Shown here in pieces: positions 26,723 to 35,660 of a DNA stretch of 64,000 bases (position 1 is the first letter of the stretch; every line of letters begins with the position of its first letter). The notes under the pieces were generated by a model. That model searched no databases and had not been told where the DNA came from. It saw nothing but the letters and a program-made list of their open reading frames with translations. Origin of the DNA: CALGYY01 sp963678485 (GTDB taxonomy: Bacteria; Bacteroidota; Bacteroidia; Bacteroidales; CAIWKO01); contig OY782882.1 in the NCBI GenBank assembly GCA_963678485.1, positions 2,356,001-2,420,000 of the forward strand. Reading direction: 5' to 3'. The position numbers and the translations under genes were made by a program.

Positions 26723-27265
26723 ATGTCATCAATTAATAAGCACTCTTTCTATTTTGCAATGCTTGCATTTTTGTTTGCTTTAACAGTGTATGTGATTTCC
26801 TTCGGAGGGTATAGTATTTTAGAAGTAATTCCCATAACGTGGGTTTTGCATCTTGGTCTTTTACTTGTATTAATCCTTGTAATAATTAAGATAATAAATG
26901 TGCAAATGCAGCATAAATCAGGTTCATATAATCGAGGCATTAGAAATGCACAGTTTTCTATTTTCGTTTTCCTTTTCAAAAACACGCCAATTTTGCTGGC
27001 AATTGTTGCAGTGATGAGTTTTGCAACAGGATTTATTACGATTGCATATGTTATGCTGAAGGATCCTGAAGCTTTTGTACTAAGTACCAATCAAGTTGAG
27101 TTGCCAGTTATTCAAGGGATCCAATATGTTGATGCTGAACAAAGATTACAGGAGTGTAAAATTTTGGCTTCCAGAAATATTGCTGGCATATGGTTAACTG
27201 TTTATAGCCTTGCCATGGCTGTTCTTTATCAAAAAGGAGACGTAAGTAGTAAGGCATATAAGTAG
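26723..27265 (+). CDS. Hypothetical membrane protein
   Basis: 180 residues with four hydrophobic segments (about 9-30, 36-57, 88-115 and 155-172). No named family recognised. Between helices 3 and 4 lies a soluble loop (LKDPEAFVLSTNQVELPVIQ) that should be outside or in the cytoplasm depending on topology. Placed between the candidate immunity lipoprotein and the Rhs-associated secreted protein. AT-rich. Could be another island-type immunity gene; no direct evidence. Confidence 0.5.
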   Translation: MSSINKHSFYFAMLAFLFALTVYVISFGGYSILEVIPITWVLHLGLLLVLILVIIKIINVQMQHKSGSYNRGIRNAQFSIFVFLFKNTPILLAIVAVMSFATGFITIAYVMLKDPEAFVLSTNQVELPVIQGIQYVDAEQRLQECKILASRNIAGIWLTVYSLAMAVLYQKGDVSSKAYK

Positions 27266-27365
27266 TAATAAATCAACCATATGAATATATGAATTAGCAG
27301 AAATTATCTTGACAAAGTTGTTCGATTTGAAAGAATGACGTATTAACGAAAAATTAAAATATTCT

Positions 27366-27887
27366 ATGAAACATTTAATATATGTACTATTTGTAATTAC
27401 TATTTTTAGCGATAAAAGCATCTTTGCTCAAACCAGCGATCCCTACATCGAATTTCTTTACGATGCCTCTGGCAATAGAACCAGCAGAAGAGTAGTAACT
27501 TTGAATCGCAGCATGGAGTTTTCTTCGGATACCCTTGAGTACGATCGATCGGACAGTAATGCTATGGCCGGCGTGGATGCAGGAGATTTTCGCAAGGACA
27601 CAACCGGGGGCAATGCCGCACAGGTTAACTCTGATAACATTGGTGGGATGGAAATAAGAGTGTATCCAAATCCAACCACAGGGATGCTTCGCGTGCAGAT
27701 TACACCGTTCAATGATGGTCTAAAAGCAGAAATAAAACTATTCGATTTTTCGAATAAGCTGCTTTTTAAAATAAGCTGCGCTGCGGAATATACAGCGGTT
27801 GATTTGTCCTCCTATGCCACTGGGACCTACCTAATGTCAATTGCGATTAACGGAAAATTGAGCAGTTGGAAAATTGTAAAGGAGTAA
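27366..27887 (+). CDS. Rhs-associated small secreted protein with T9SS tail
   Basis: 173 residues. Signal peptide (about 1-22), then one YD-repeat-like unit (TSDPYIEFLYDASGNRTSRR), a short linker with GDFRKDTTGG, and a complete T9SS type A sorting domain (about 97-173: MEIRVYPNPTTGMLRVQI ... SSWKIVKE). By recollection, proteins of this build stand directly upstream of Rhs genes in Bacteroidota. No Rhs gene follows here; the next feature is an AACCCC array. The broken copy at 22442 shares a perfect 38-base segment. The likely role is in surface display of or pairing with the Rhs protein, which is inference. Confidence 0.7.
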   Translation: MKHLIYVLFVITIFSDKSIFAQTSDPYIEFLYDASGNRTSRRVVTLNRSMEFSSDTLEYDRSDSNAMAGVDAGDFRKDTTGGNAAQVNSDNIGGMEIRVYPNPTTGMLRVQITPFNDGLKAEIKLFDFSNKLLFKISCAAEYTAVDLSSYATGTYLMSIAINGKLSSWKIVKE

Positions 27888-27940
27888 TGCAAAGGAATGA
27901 CAGGGATCATGCTAGAGGATACTAATAGCGTAAGCTAACA

Positions 27941-28009
27941 AAACCCCTACCTTCTTAACCTCCTTAACCCTTTAACCCCATAACCCCATAACCCCATATC
28001 CCCACCCCT
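27941..28009. repeat. AACCCCAT array, short copy
   Basis: Imperfect units AACCCC(T/A)..., TTAACCTCC, TTAACCC, TTTAACCCCATAACCCCATAACCCC ending against the stop codon of the convergent gene at 28008. Same repeat class as 15157-15270. Confidence 0.65.
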
Positions 28010-28340
28010 AAGGCTCCTTACTATTCCTCGCCACCACCAGCTCTTTCTTCCCAAAAATGACATAATCAAACTGCCCTTCACGATCAGAGGTGCATTTAAT
28101 TATAATGGCGCCCTCGTCTTTTTTCTCGATAAATAAATCAAGGTCTTTTCCTATGGGAGCAAAAGATATGCAAACATCTTTGATGCTTGCATCTATGGTG
28201 TAGGAAAGCGTACAACTGCCATCAATCAATGTGGCAGTGCCTGAAGTTAGAACAATTGTTTTTTTTATGCCTGTGGTTTGGGCTTGTCCTGCAAAGGTTA
28301 TGTACGAACAAAACATCATTGCTATGATTATTTTTTTCAT
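28008..28340 (-). CDS. Small secreted beta-rich protein (paralogue of 29654-29980)
   Basis: 110 residues: signal peptide (about 1-20, ending GQAQ) and a beta-rich domain, GTATLIDGSCTLSYTIDASI, VCISFAPIGKDLDLFIEKKD, GAIIIKCTSDREGQFDYVIFGKK. The gene at 29654 encodes a paralogue with the same frame of conserved positions (GKATLDNGQCNLQF, TPVGSYLQLYVDKKEKG, TGTFDYVIIVKK). Both follow a collagen-like gene at 8 and 6 bases, so each pair is an operon. A related segment is fused to the C-terminus of the large collagen-like protein at 32125. Probably works with the collagen-like partner at the surface; inference from linkage and paralogy. Confidence 0.7.
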   Translation of the reverse strand: MKKIIIAMMFCSYITFAGQAQTTGIKKTIVLTSGTATLIDGSCTLSYTIDASIKDVCISFAPIGKDLDLFIEKKDEGAIIIKCTSDREGQFDYVIFGKKELVVARNSKEP

Positions 28341-28348
28341 GGTTGTTA

Positions 28349-29434
28349 TTAGTTTTTCAAAACAAAAATCATTAATACACTCTCGGTTGCTTCGGAAGAA
28401 TTTCCACCAATTTGCACCATGCCGCTGCCATTTTGGATTCGTGCACGCACATCAAAGGTGTAGTTGCCGGCTGTAGGAACGGTGTAGCGGGCAATAGCAG
28501 AATAGTTTTGCCATGGAATATATCCAACATTGTAATCAAGACTGAATCGGATGAAACCTCCAACATCAATCATAGTGCTGTTTACAAACATGGCCACATC
28601 TACTGTGCAATAGGAAAGGCTGTTCATTAAGGCATTTCCGGATGTATATAGCATTACGCGATCTCCAGCGACCAGACCGTTGATGGTAATGCTTTCGCCC
28701 GGAATAAGGATATAGCTTGAAGTGCTGATAGAAAGTGCACTGCTGCTTTCGACACTAAAAACATGACTTGGCACTACGGCTCCTATCCATACCGGAGATA
28801 ATCCGGGGCCGGCCGAAGACAGGACTTTCCCAGAGATTCCCGCATCACCGGATGGCATGAGTGCATTGGTAAATTGTATACCTCCGGCCACATCCAACCG
28901 TTGGGTAGGAGTGGAGGTTCCTATTCCAACATTACTTCCGTTGTCGTAAATGATGCTACAAACAGCGCTGCTGCCGTCAGATTTAATAAGTGTATTGGCT
29001 GTTGCGCAACCAATGGGTCCTGTAGGACCAGTAATTCCTATGGGACCCGTAACGCCCGGAGCGCCTGCTAAGCCTGCTGCTCCTGTAGGTCCCACCGCGC
29101 CGGGTAAACCTTGATCTCCCGTAGGTCCTGTAGGTCCTGCAGCGCCCGCCATAACCGGATTCCAAACGGCCCCATCAAAATACCAGAACTGATCAAAGCC
29201 TGTGTCGTAGACCAGCAGACCTGTAGCGGGCGAGAGTATTGAGGTGCGCTGCAAGGTCGTCATTCTCGGAATAAGCAAACCCTTGTCAGAAGAAGTGAGA
29301 TCGAGAATGGCCGTCACATCTGGTGTGTGAGTGCCGATTCCCACGTTTTGTTGCGCAGAACATACTGCACTCATTAAAAAAAGCAAGACCATTACAATGA
29401 ATGGTCTTGCACAGGATTGTTTTTTGTTTTTCAT
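28349..29434 (-). CDS. Collagen-like secreted protein (361 residues)
   Basis: Signal peptide (about 1-27), a conserved head domain (NVGIGTHTPDVTAILDLTSS, LPRM-like LLIPRMTTLQR, GLLVYDTGFDQFWYFDG), a short collagen-type Gly-X-Y run (about 97-143: GPTGPTGDQGLPGAVGPTG and on), then a second NVGIGTSTPTQRLDV block and a C-terminal beta-sandwich-like domain (about 225-361) that resembles C1q/TNF-type heads. Family knowledge: Gly-X-Y runs form triple helices, and the head is like those in phage tail fibres and Bacteroidota surface fibres. No T9SS tail. Forms an operon with the small gene at 28008 (8-base gap). A TATTTTTG box on the minus strand at 29466-29473 may be its -7 element. Confidence 0.85.
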   Translation of the reverse strand: MKNKKQSCARPFIVMVLLFLMSAVCSAQQNVGIGTHTPDVTAILDLTSSDKGLLIPRMTTLQRTSILSPATGLLVYDTGFDQFWYFDGAVWNPVMAGAAGPTGPTGDQGLPGAVGPTGAAGLAGAPGVTGPIGITGPTGPIGCATANTLIKSDGSSAVCSIIYDNGSNVGIGTSTPTQRLDVAGGIQFTNALMPSGDAGISGKVLSSAGPGLSPVWIGAVVPSHVFSVESSSALSISTSSYILIPGESITINGLVAGDRVMLYTSGNALMNSLSYCTVDVAMFVNSTMIDVGGFIRFSLDYNVGYIPWQNYSAIARYTVPTAGNYTFDVRARIQNGSGMVQIGGNSSEATESVLMIFVLKN

Positions 29435-29610
29435 TTTTATGTTTTGTTTTTTTCATAAAGAAAAACAAAAATAATATAAAATAAATGCGATTTTACTGTT
29501 GAAAAACCATACAAAAGTTTCAATATAAATTAATATGCAAATTTGTGCTATTGGTCTAAAAAATCATGCTTTTTAGAGAAAATCAATGATCAAAAAATTT
29601 AAACAAAAAA

Positions 29611-29640
29611 AAGCCTGAGCGAATCTCAGGCTTTTTTTTG
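29611..29640 (-). terminator. Rho-independent terminator, both strands
   Basis: AAGCCTGAG-cgaat-CTCAGGCTT with T-runs on both sides (A-run before, TTTTTTT after). On the minus strand it ends the collagen-like/small-protein operon that stops at 29654. Confidence 0.85.
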
Positions 29641-29653
29641 TTTAATTGTGAGA

Positions 29654-29980
29654 TCAATTTTTATTGGTGCTGACAGTCTTTCCCTCTTTTTTAACAATGA
29701 TTACATAATCAAATGTTCCGGTTTTACTGTTTGCACACTTCACTGTGATGAGACCTTTTTCCTTTTTGTCAACATACAGCTGCAGATAACTTCCCACGGG
29801 TGTAAGAACAACATAAGTTTCACTGAAAGCATTGTCGGTAAACTGCAGATTGCATTGACCGTTATCGAGCGTGGCTTTACCGGAGATGTACAGATTATTT
29901 TTATCACCGATAACCGTTTGGGAGAAACTTGTGGCTGCTGTAAAGACAAGCAATATTGTGGCTAAAATGATTTTTTTCAT
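29654..29980 (-). CDS. Small secreted beta-rich protein (paralogue of 28008-28340)
   Basis: 108 residues: signal peptide (MKKIILATILLVFTAATSFS-Q) and the same beta-rich domain as its paralogue (LYISGKATLDNGQCNLQF, ETYVVLTPVGSYLQLYVDKK, KGLITVKCANSKTGTFDYVI). Starts 6 bases after the stop of the 491-residue collagen-like gene, so it is translated from the same message, which ends at the strong hairpin at 29611-29640. A single Cys near the middle (NGQCNLQF) is shared with the paralogue. Function not known; see the paralogue. Confidence 0.7.
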   Translation of the reverse strand: MKKIILATILLVFTAATSFSQTVIGDKNNLYISGKATLDNGQCNLQFTDNAFSETYVVLTPVGSYLQLYVDKKEKGLITVKCANSKTGTFDYVIIVKKEGKTVSTNKN

Positions 29981-29986
29981 GGTGGT

Positions 29987-31462
29987 TTAATTTTTTAAAA
30001 CGTAAATGATTAGTACGCCTTCTCCAGCTTCAGTGGAATTTCCTCCAATCGTAATCGCATTTCCTCCTAAATTGCGGAGAGCTCTTACTTCGAAAGTATA
30101 GCTTCCATTGGCCGGAATGGTATATCGGGCGATAGCACTATAGTTTTGCCATACTATATTTGCGGAACTATTATCCAGAGAAAATCTGACATAGCCTCCA
30201 ATTTGGACCATCGCGCCATTGGCAAAAACAGCAACATCAACATAATTGTAATCAGCGCCATTCATTGCCGCATTTCCGGCGTAGGAAATCATTAAGCGGT
30301 CATTCGTAACCAATCCGGGAATTGTAAGGGATTCTCCGGGAATAGCGGTCCAGATACCTGTAGTGTTCAGCGTTAAAGCGCTGGAACTTTCAACACTAAA
30401 AATATTGTCGGGGGTAACGGCACTAATCCATGTTGGAACAACGCCTGCACCGTTTGATTTCAGCACTTTGCCTGTGGTTCCCGGATCATTTCCCGGCATT
30501 AATGCATTTGAGAATCTTATCGCTCCTGTGACATCAAGCTTTTGAGTGGGTGCTGCGTTGCCCACACCGACATTCGTACCATCGTCATAGATTTGACTAC
30601 AGACGCCATTGGTGCCGTTCGATTTCATTACATAATTATTCGTTGCACAACCAACAGGTCCGGTTGGTCCTGTAACGCCGGCAGTCCCCGTAGGACCTGT
30701 CAAACCAGTATTTCCTGTAGGACCCGTTAAACCGATAGCTCCGGTAGGTCCGGTAATTCCTGCAATACCTGTAGCACCAGTAATACCGATTGCACCCGTA
30801 GGACCAGTAACACCTGCTACACCAGTGGCTCCGGTTAAACCGATAGCTCCGGTAGGGCCTGTAATGCCAGCAATACCTGTTGCACCTGTAATACCAATTG
30901 CGCCGGTAGGACCGGTAACGCCATTAATTCCATTTGATCCGCTTGGGCCAGCCGGACCAACAGGACCGATGGAACCTATAGGACCTATAGGACCTTGTGC
31001 GCCTGCATCACCTGTAGGACCGGTAACGCCATTGATTCCATTGGTTCCATCCGTTCCAGAAGGACCTACAGGGCCAATCGGACCCACAGCACCTTGAGGT
31101 CCTTGAGAACCAGGATCACCACTGGGGCCAGTAACGCCATTGGCGCCGCTTGGACCTGTTGGACCCATAGCTCCTGCTGCGATTGGATTCCAAACGGTTC
31201 CGTCGTAAAACCAGAACTGACTGAAGTCAGTGTCGTATACCAACAGCCCTGTAGCCGGGGAAACGATTGCAACACGCTGAGCGGTGGTTAACCTCGGAAC
31301 AAGCATGCCTTTGTTGGTGGCTGTCAGATCCAGAATAGCTGAAGCATCAGGAGTGCTGATACCAATTCCAACATTTTGCTGAGCCTGAGTTTCTGCCTTC
31401 CCAAAGAACAGGAGGACGGTCACCATAATTGGCAACATTTTTAAAATCAAATTGCTTTTCAT
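29987..31462 (-). CDS. Collagen-like secreted protein (491 residues)
   Basis: The start at 31462 (MKSNLILKMLPIMV) gives a proper signal peptide; a longer frame to 31528 adds an unlikely leader across the promoter. After the head domain (NVGIGISTPDASAILDLTAT, GMLVPRLTTAQR, GLLVYDTDFSQFWFYDG) comes a Gly-X-Y run of about 190 residues, largely GPTGAIGITGATGIAGITGP-type 18-residue super-repeats, then a second NVGVGNAAPTQKLDV block and a C1q-like C-terminal domain. Same layout as 28349-29434, with a longer collagen part; operon partner at 29654. Its promoter is predicted at 31498-31529. Confidence 0.87.
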   Translation of the reverse strand: MKSNLILKMLPIMVTVLLFFGKAETQAQQNVGIGISTPDASAILDLTATNKGMLVPRLTTAQRVAIVSPATGLLVYDTDFSQFWFYDGTVWNPIAAGAMGPTGPSGANGVTGPSGDPGSQGPQGAVGPIGPVGPSGTDGTNGINGVTGPTGDAGAQGPIGPIGSIGPVGPAGPSGSNGINGVTGPTGAIGITGATGIAGITGPTGAIGLTGATGVAGVTGPTGAIGITGATGIAGITGPTGAIGLTGPTGNTGLTGPTGTAGVTGPTGPVGCATNNYVMKSNGTNGVCSQIYDDGTNVGVGNAAPTQKLDVTGAIRFSNALMPGNDPGTTGKVLKSNGAGVVPTWISAVTPDNIFSVESSSALTLNTTGIWTAIPGESLTIPGLVTNDRLMISYAGNAAMNGADYNYVDVAVFANGAMVQIGGYVRFSLDNSSANIVWQNYSAIARYTIPANGSYTFEVRALRNLGGNAITIGGNSTEAGEGVLIIYVLKN

Positions 31463-31497
31463 TGGATATGTTTTGGTTAGGATTATTTTAGGGGCTG

Positions 31498-31529
31498 CAA
31501 AGATACAAAAATTCTGAAAATATAACAAA
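31498..31529 (-). promoter_or_regulatory. Promoter of the 491-residue collagen-like gene
   Basis: On the minus strand: TTTG (31526-31529), 20 bases, TATCTTTG (31498-31505), 36 bases before the ATG at 31462. It supports the shorter start, since the longer frame would begin upstream of the transcript. Confidence 0.65.
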
Positions 31530-32068
31530 ATGTTAAACAGAAATATTACTATATTAATAAATGGTCTAAAGCATTTAAAAACACTATTTAAACAGAAACA
31601 AGCGAATGTTAATTTAGAACATTCAACGCTTCAGATTATAGGGGAATTCCGGATTAAGTCTGGAATGACTGGTTCTTTACGTTGTTAGCACATTTATGGA
31701 GTTTAAAGAACCTTTAATAACGCTCTCAGCTGATGATTCGGAACAGGCGTTTTGTTTAAATTCTATTATGGATTATCACCTCCCTGGACTACCCTTTGAC
31801 TCACTTCGGCGTCGCTCAGTGCAAGCCGCTCGGGAATCGTTTTTCTTTTATAAGACAGTAAATGCTACAACCTCCCAAAACTCCAATAACCCCTGTAGAC
31901 CCCAATAACCTTTCTCCTCGACTGCCTCTCGACAACCGCTCGGGGACCGGTGTTTTATTTTTGAAAAATGTGATGGCTTCGCCCCATAACCTCGTTAACC
32001 TTCTTCACACCAATAACTCCTATAACCAATTCACCTATACAGCAACTAAAGCGAGAGGTTTATAGGTC
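31530..32068. other. Gene-free gap with mosaic repeats
   Basis: Holds the palindrome copy 3 (31641-31669), a CCCTTTGACTCACTTCGGCGTCGCTC..CCGCTCGGG patch (about 31790-31832), AACCCC-like units (31870-31912) and CTCGACTGCCTCTCGACAACCGCTCGGGGAC (about 31918-31948, read as two parts). Short frames here at 31696-32065 are chance readings of the repeats. Confidence 0.5.
31641..31669. repeat. Dispersed palindromic repeat, copy 3
   Basis: GGGGAATTCCGGATTAAGTCTGGAATGAC: the most decayed copy, but followed by the same type of flank (GTTGTTAGCACATTTATGGAGT) as copy 2. Confidence 0.65.
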
Positions 32069-32102
32069 AAAAAAAAAGAGGCTATCAAATTGACAGCCTC
32101 TT
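32069..32102 (-). terminator. Terminator of the 965-residue collagen-like gene
   Basis: Minus strand: AAGAGGCTGTCAA-ttt-TGATAGCCTCTT followed by TTTTTTT. An 8-base perfect stem extended past one mismatch, 23 bases after the stop at 32125. Confidence 0.85.
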
Positions 32103-32124
32103 CAATGAATTAATGTATTACGAA

Positions 32125-35022
32125 TTATCTCTTGTTAGACGTTTTTTTGCTTTCAGCTTTTTCAACTTTATTATTATTTGTGGAGTGTTGTTGAATTGTT
32201 CTAACGTCTTTCTTAATCATTTCTTCAATCTTTGGTGCGGGTTCAAAGCGAAGATCTTCGAACTTAGAAATAGCACCTGTTGGGCAAACGGCATCCTTCA
32301 TATTACATACAATGTGATACATGAAAGGTGTGTTGGATGTTCCGCCATCCAATTCAACTACGTCGAATCCAGCTGCAGTTTTGTTTTTCACAACAACGCC
32401 TTTGCAATTCTCATTATCTTCCAGCTGGATAAAAACCCTGAGTGGATGATCTGCTTTTATAGCTACGTTCTTTGCGAAAATAGGATCAATCGTAATATGC
32501 ACTTTACCATTCACTAACTGACCTTGTCCGTAATCTTCAAACAGGGCTTCGGGAGTTTCGGGTGCATGCATGACTACCATATTACCATTCAAATCGGGAA
32601 CAGAACAAGAATTAACCGCTACTCCAGTTGCAATCGTTTTATAATAGGTACCGGAGTTATACAAGGACACGCTTGTTGCAATACCTGCAGCAGAATTTAC
32701 TCCGTAGAAGGCTCCTGACTGGGTTAACAATGTTGTTTGGGCACTGTTAGCATAACAACCGTACTGCTGACCAGTAAACGCACCACCAGAACCAACACCC
32801 AATGCCATAGGCGCCACGTTGTTACCTGCTCCGCTGACAGCTGTTCCACTTGCATGCTGACTCTGAGCATTGACAGCATTACCATTGATTCCAGTAGAAA
32901 GACCAACGATAGCGTCACCATTGGATCCGGTAGTTTGTCCCCAAATAGCAACACCATTGATGTTGTTACATTCTCCAATGACACCCTTGCCACCTGCAAA
33001 GGTGACATCTGCAACACCAGAAATGCCGGAGCCACTAAAGTAATCGGCAGAACCGATAGATCCTGCAGCACCTACACCTGCTGTTTGGTTGGTGGTAAAG
33101 AATCCCCCAAAGCCAACAGCTGCTCCTGCGGCCGCAGTGTTTATCCCATAAACGCCAAAACCCGTAGCACTTTCAGATTCTCCATAGAGGCCAGTACTTC
33201 CTGCTGTTGTATTACCATATCCATAGGCGCCAACACTGCTTCCGGTGAAAGCACCACCGCTACCTCCGCTCAAATAGGTGACGCCAAGATTATTACCTGC
33301 ACCGCCAATACCAGTTCCTGTGGTATTATTATTATAACCAGCAACAGCAAAGCCTTGGTTCTGGCTGGTTTCAGCAAATAAGCCATAACCGGCGCTGGTA
33401 CCACTTGCGGCAGAGTTTACCGCATACATTCCCATTCCTGTTGCGTTTGTTGCAAGACCATACACTCCTGTTCCTGCTGCAGAGGCACTTTCGCCCCAAA
33501 CACCGTTTGTAGCGCCAGTAACTGCTGGAGCAGTTCCTCTTAGTCCACTTGCATTTGTAGTTGTGGAGGTAGATACTGTTCCCAATACACCATAAACCTG
33601 AGCATTGCCGGTAGCTAAACCACGAATGGCCGTCCAGCCTACGGTTGTACTTGCTGTGGTTACATCAAGGGTATAGGCAGGGATAACGTTTCCAATCCCT
33701 ACATTATAAGGTGAAGCAGAAGATTCAAAAATTGGCGCCTGCGTACAAGTGGCTGTTGCACCATTCGATTTTACAATATAGTTAGCCGTTGCACAGCCAA
33801 CAGGTCCGGTTGCTCCGGTAACCCCAGTTAAACCGGTTGTTCCTGTTGCTCCAGTAGGTCCGGTTAATCCGGTCAGACCAGTGGGTCCTGTAAGGCCCGT
33901 TAAACCTGTAGTTCCAATAGGTCCGGTAATACCCGTTAAACCTGTAGCTCCTGTCAGACCAGTCACACCCGTTAATCCAGTAGGGCCAGTAAGTCCGGTG
34001 AGACCAGTGACTCCCGTAACTCCGGTAAGACCCGTAGTTCCGGTTAAGCCTGTTGGACCGGTAACCCCAGTTAAACCTGTTGTTCCTGTAAGTCCTGTTG
34101 GACCTGTGACACCTGTTAGTCCTGTCGAACCCGTTAATCCTGTGGGTCCTGTAAGTCCTGTCAAACCTGTGGTTCCGGTAAGACCGGTGCTGCCTGTTGG
34201 TCCAGCAGGACCAGCGGGGCCTTGAATACCAGGTGTTCCATTAAGGTTAACACCCCATGAACAATAAGTTCCGGAGCCCGTGATTGCAGATACCAGCATA
34301 ACCATTGCACCGGTGCCTGAGTTATAAGAAACAACGGTTCCTTCAATCCTGTTACTGGCATCATATGCAATAACAATACTTTGTCCGTTGGTGTATGCTA
34401 AACCCGTTGCTACAACCAGATTGACTGTTCCCGGAAGCATATTGATACAACTGGTGGATGTGGTTGCGTAGTGATCTCCCGGTGTTCCCGTTACCCCTGT
34501 GGGTCCCTGAGCACCTGTCGCACCTGCTGCACCCGGATCACCACTTGGTCCTGTTGCCCCTTGTACTCCAGCAACACCAGTAGCTCCAATAGGTCCGGTA
34601 GGACCCTGCGCTCCGGCAACACCCGGTGTTCCGGGATCACCGCTAGGACCAATAGGCCCGGTAGCTCCGGCAGGACCAATAGGTCCAACACCACCAGCAC
34701 TTCCTGTAGGTCCGGTTGGACCGGCAGGACCGCTTCCTGAAATGGGCGTCCATACAGTTCCGTCAAAATACCAGAATTCCAGAAAATCGGTATCATACAC
34801 CAATAAACCAGCTGCAGGACTAGCAATAGCTATCCTCTGAGCGGTAGTTACGCGGGGAATCAATATCCCTTTGTTAGTAGCCGTAAGATCCAAAATTGCA
34901 GAACCATCGGGTGTGTTCGTGCCAATACCAACATTCTGCTGGGCAATGGCATCGAACTTCAGCAATGTGAGGATTGCTGCGGTAAACAGCATAAACCCCC
35001 ATTTGAATAGTCGTTGTTTCAT
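32125..35022 (-). CDS. Large collagen-like surface protein (965 residues)
   Basis: Signal peptide (about 1-27), head domain (NVGIGTNTPDGSAILDLTAT, GILIPRVTTAQR, GLLVYDTDFLEFWYFDG), a first Gly-X-Y run (about 97-190), a globular insert (about 190-262, with two Cys), and a second long Gly-X-Y run (about 262-405) built mostly of GLTG(V/T/L)TGPT. Then a long region (about 440-790) of Gly-rich repeats such as GVYGLATNATG, GYGLFAETS, GVAIWGQTTG that suggest a beta-solenoid. The C-terminus (about 800-965) includes GKVHITIDPIFAKNVAIKAD and GVVVKNKTAAGFDVVE, related in pattern to the small proteins at 28008 and 29654, and ends in a Lys-rich tail. No T9SS signature. Third collagen locus in a row; has its own terminator. 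Confidence 0.87.
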   Translation of the reverse strand: MKQRLFKWGFMLFTAAILTLLKFDAIAQQNVGIGTNTPDGSAILDLTATNKGILIPRVTTAQRIAIASPAAGLLVYDTDFLEFWYFDGTVWTPISGSGPAGPTGPTGSAGGVGPIGPAGATGPIGPSGDPGTPGVAGAQGPTGPIGATGVAGVQGATGPSGDPGAAGATGAQGPTGVTGTPGDHYATTSTSCINMLPGTVNLVVATGLAYTNGQSIVIAYDASNRIEGTVVSYNSGTGAMVMLVSAITGSGTYCSWGVNLNGTPGIQGPAGPAGPTGSTGLTGTTGLTGLTGPTGLTGSTGLTGVTGPTGLTGTTGLTGVTGPTGLTGTTGLTGVTGVTGLTGLTGPTGLTGVTGLTGATGLTGITGPIGTTGLTGLTGPTGLTGLTGPTGATGTTGLTGVTGATGPVGCATANYIVKSNGATATCTQAPIFESSASPYNVGIGNVIPAYTLDVTTASTTVGWTAIRGLATGNAQVYGVLGTVSTSTTTNASGLRGTAPAVTGATNGVWGESASAAGTGVYGLATNATGMGMYAVNSAASGTSAGYGLFAETSQNQGFAVAGYNNNTTGTGIGGAGNNLGVTYLSGGSGGAFTGSSVGAYGYGNTTAGSTGLYGESESATGFGVYGINTAAAGAAVGFGGFFTTNQTAGVGAAGSIGSADYFSGSGISGVADVTFAGGKGVIGECNNINGVAIWGQTTGSNGDAIVGLSTGINGNAVNAQSQHASGTAVSGAGNNVAPMALGVGSGGAFTGQQYGCYANSAQTTLLTQSGAFYGVNSAAGIATSVSLYNSGTYYKTIATGVAVNSCSVPDLNGNMVVMHAPETPEALFEDYGQGQLVNGKVHITIDPIFAKNVAIKADHPLRVFIQLEDNENCKGVVVKNKTAAGFDVVELDGGTSNTPFMYHIVCNMKDAVCPTGAISKFEDLRFEPAPKIEEMIKKDVRTIQQHSTNNNKVEKAESKKTSNKR

Positions 35023-35660
35023 AAACTAAAAAATTATATATACTAAATTAATTATTGATTTTGATACTGAAATTTACCTAAATATAATAAGGTGCAAAAA
35101 TATAAACTAATCCTCACACTGTCAAAAATTTGTTAACCTATTTCATGTTTATAGGTAGCTTTGTAAAATCTGTTGTCGCAAAGCACTTATTGACAAACAA
35201 ATAGAAAATGTTAATTTTATGTGTGTGAAAAGCAAAAGGAGGTCTAAAGTTGTGAATACTATCGACAAAAGACGGAATATATGCGATAAATATCATATGT
35301 GGTAATATTTAACTAAATTATTTAGGAAACAGATGAGCAATAAATCTTCAAGCTATTCAACATTCGGTGATTGATGTTGGCATTCTTGGGAGCGTAGAAA
35401 AATAGCCACAAATGGCATTAAGAAAATTTCAATAATGCTGAAAAAATTCCAGCTAAAAAGAACTCAATTGAGTTCAGAGAGATACTGCGTTCGTGATTTT
35501 GTTGATTAAAAGATTTTCGGGTAACTCCGTAAAACTAATGAACTTGTTAATGTATGTCAATAAGGTTTATTGGAGGACAATCAACTATTCACGGGGTGAC
35601 TTCAAGTCACCCCGTGAATGGTAATACAAGCATAATAGTTCCTGAGTATATGGACGGACT
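35023..35660. other. Gene-free region
   Basis: 638 AT-rich bases upstream of the leftward 965-residue gene and downstream of udk. It must hold the promoter of the former, but no clean TTTG/TAnnTTTG pair was found. The only marked structure is the hairpin at 35587-35619. Confidence 0.4.
35587..35619. repeat. Perfect 15-bp-stem hairpin repeat, copy 2
   Basis: ATTCACGGGGTGACT-tca-AGTCACCCCGTGAAT; same stem as 2378-2410, and the downstream 40 bases also match (GTAATACAAGCATAATAGTTCC). It lies 42 bases beyond the udk stop, and could end udk transcription though no T-run follows. Confidence 0.85.

Noticed and set aside
20343..27887. Integrated prophage or transposon
   Set aside because: No integrase, transposase or structural phage gene is visible; the island is better read as an Rhs-related accumulation.
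31463..31528. Upstream extension of the 491-residue collagen-like gene
   Set aside because: It covers the predicted promoter, and the internal ATG gives a better signal peptide.
31696..32065. Two short plus-strand frames
   Set aside because: They consist of mosaic repeat sequence and show no protein-like composition.
33881..34225. Plus-strand frame of repeated PVxPVxP units
   Set aside because: It is the antisense reading of the collagen Gly-X-Y repeats of the 965-residue gene; similar antisense frames at 30825-31097 are rejected for the same reason.
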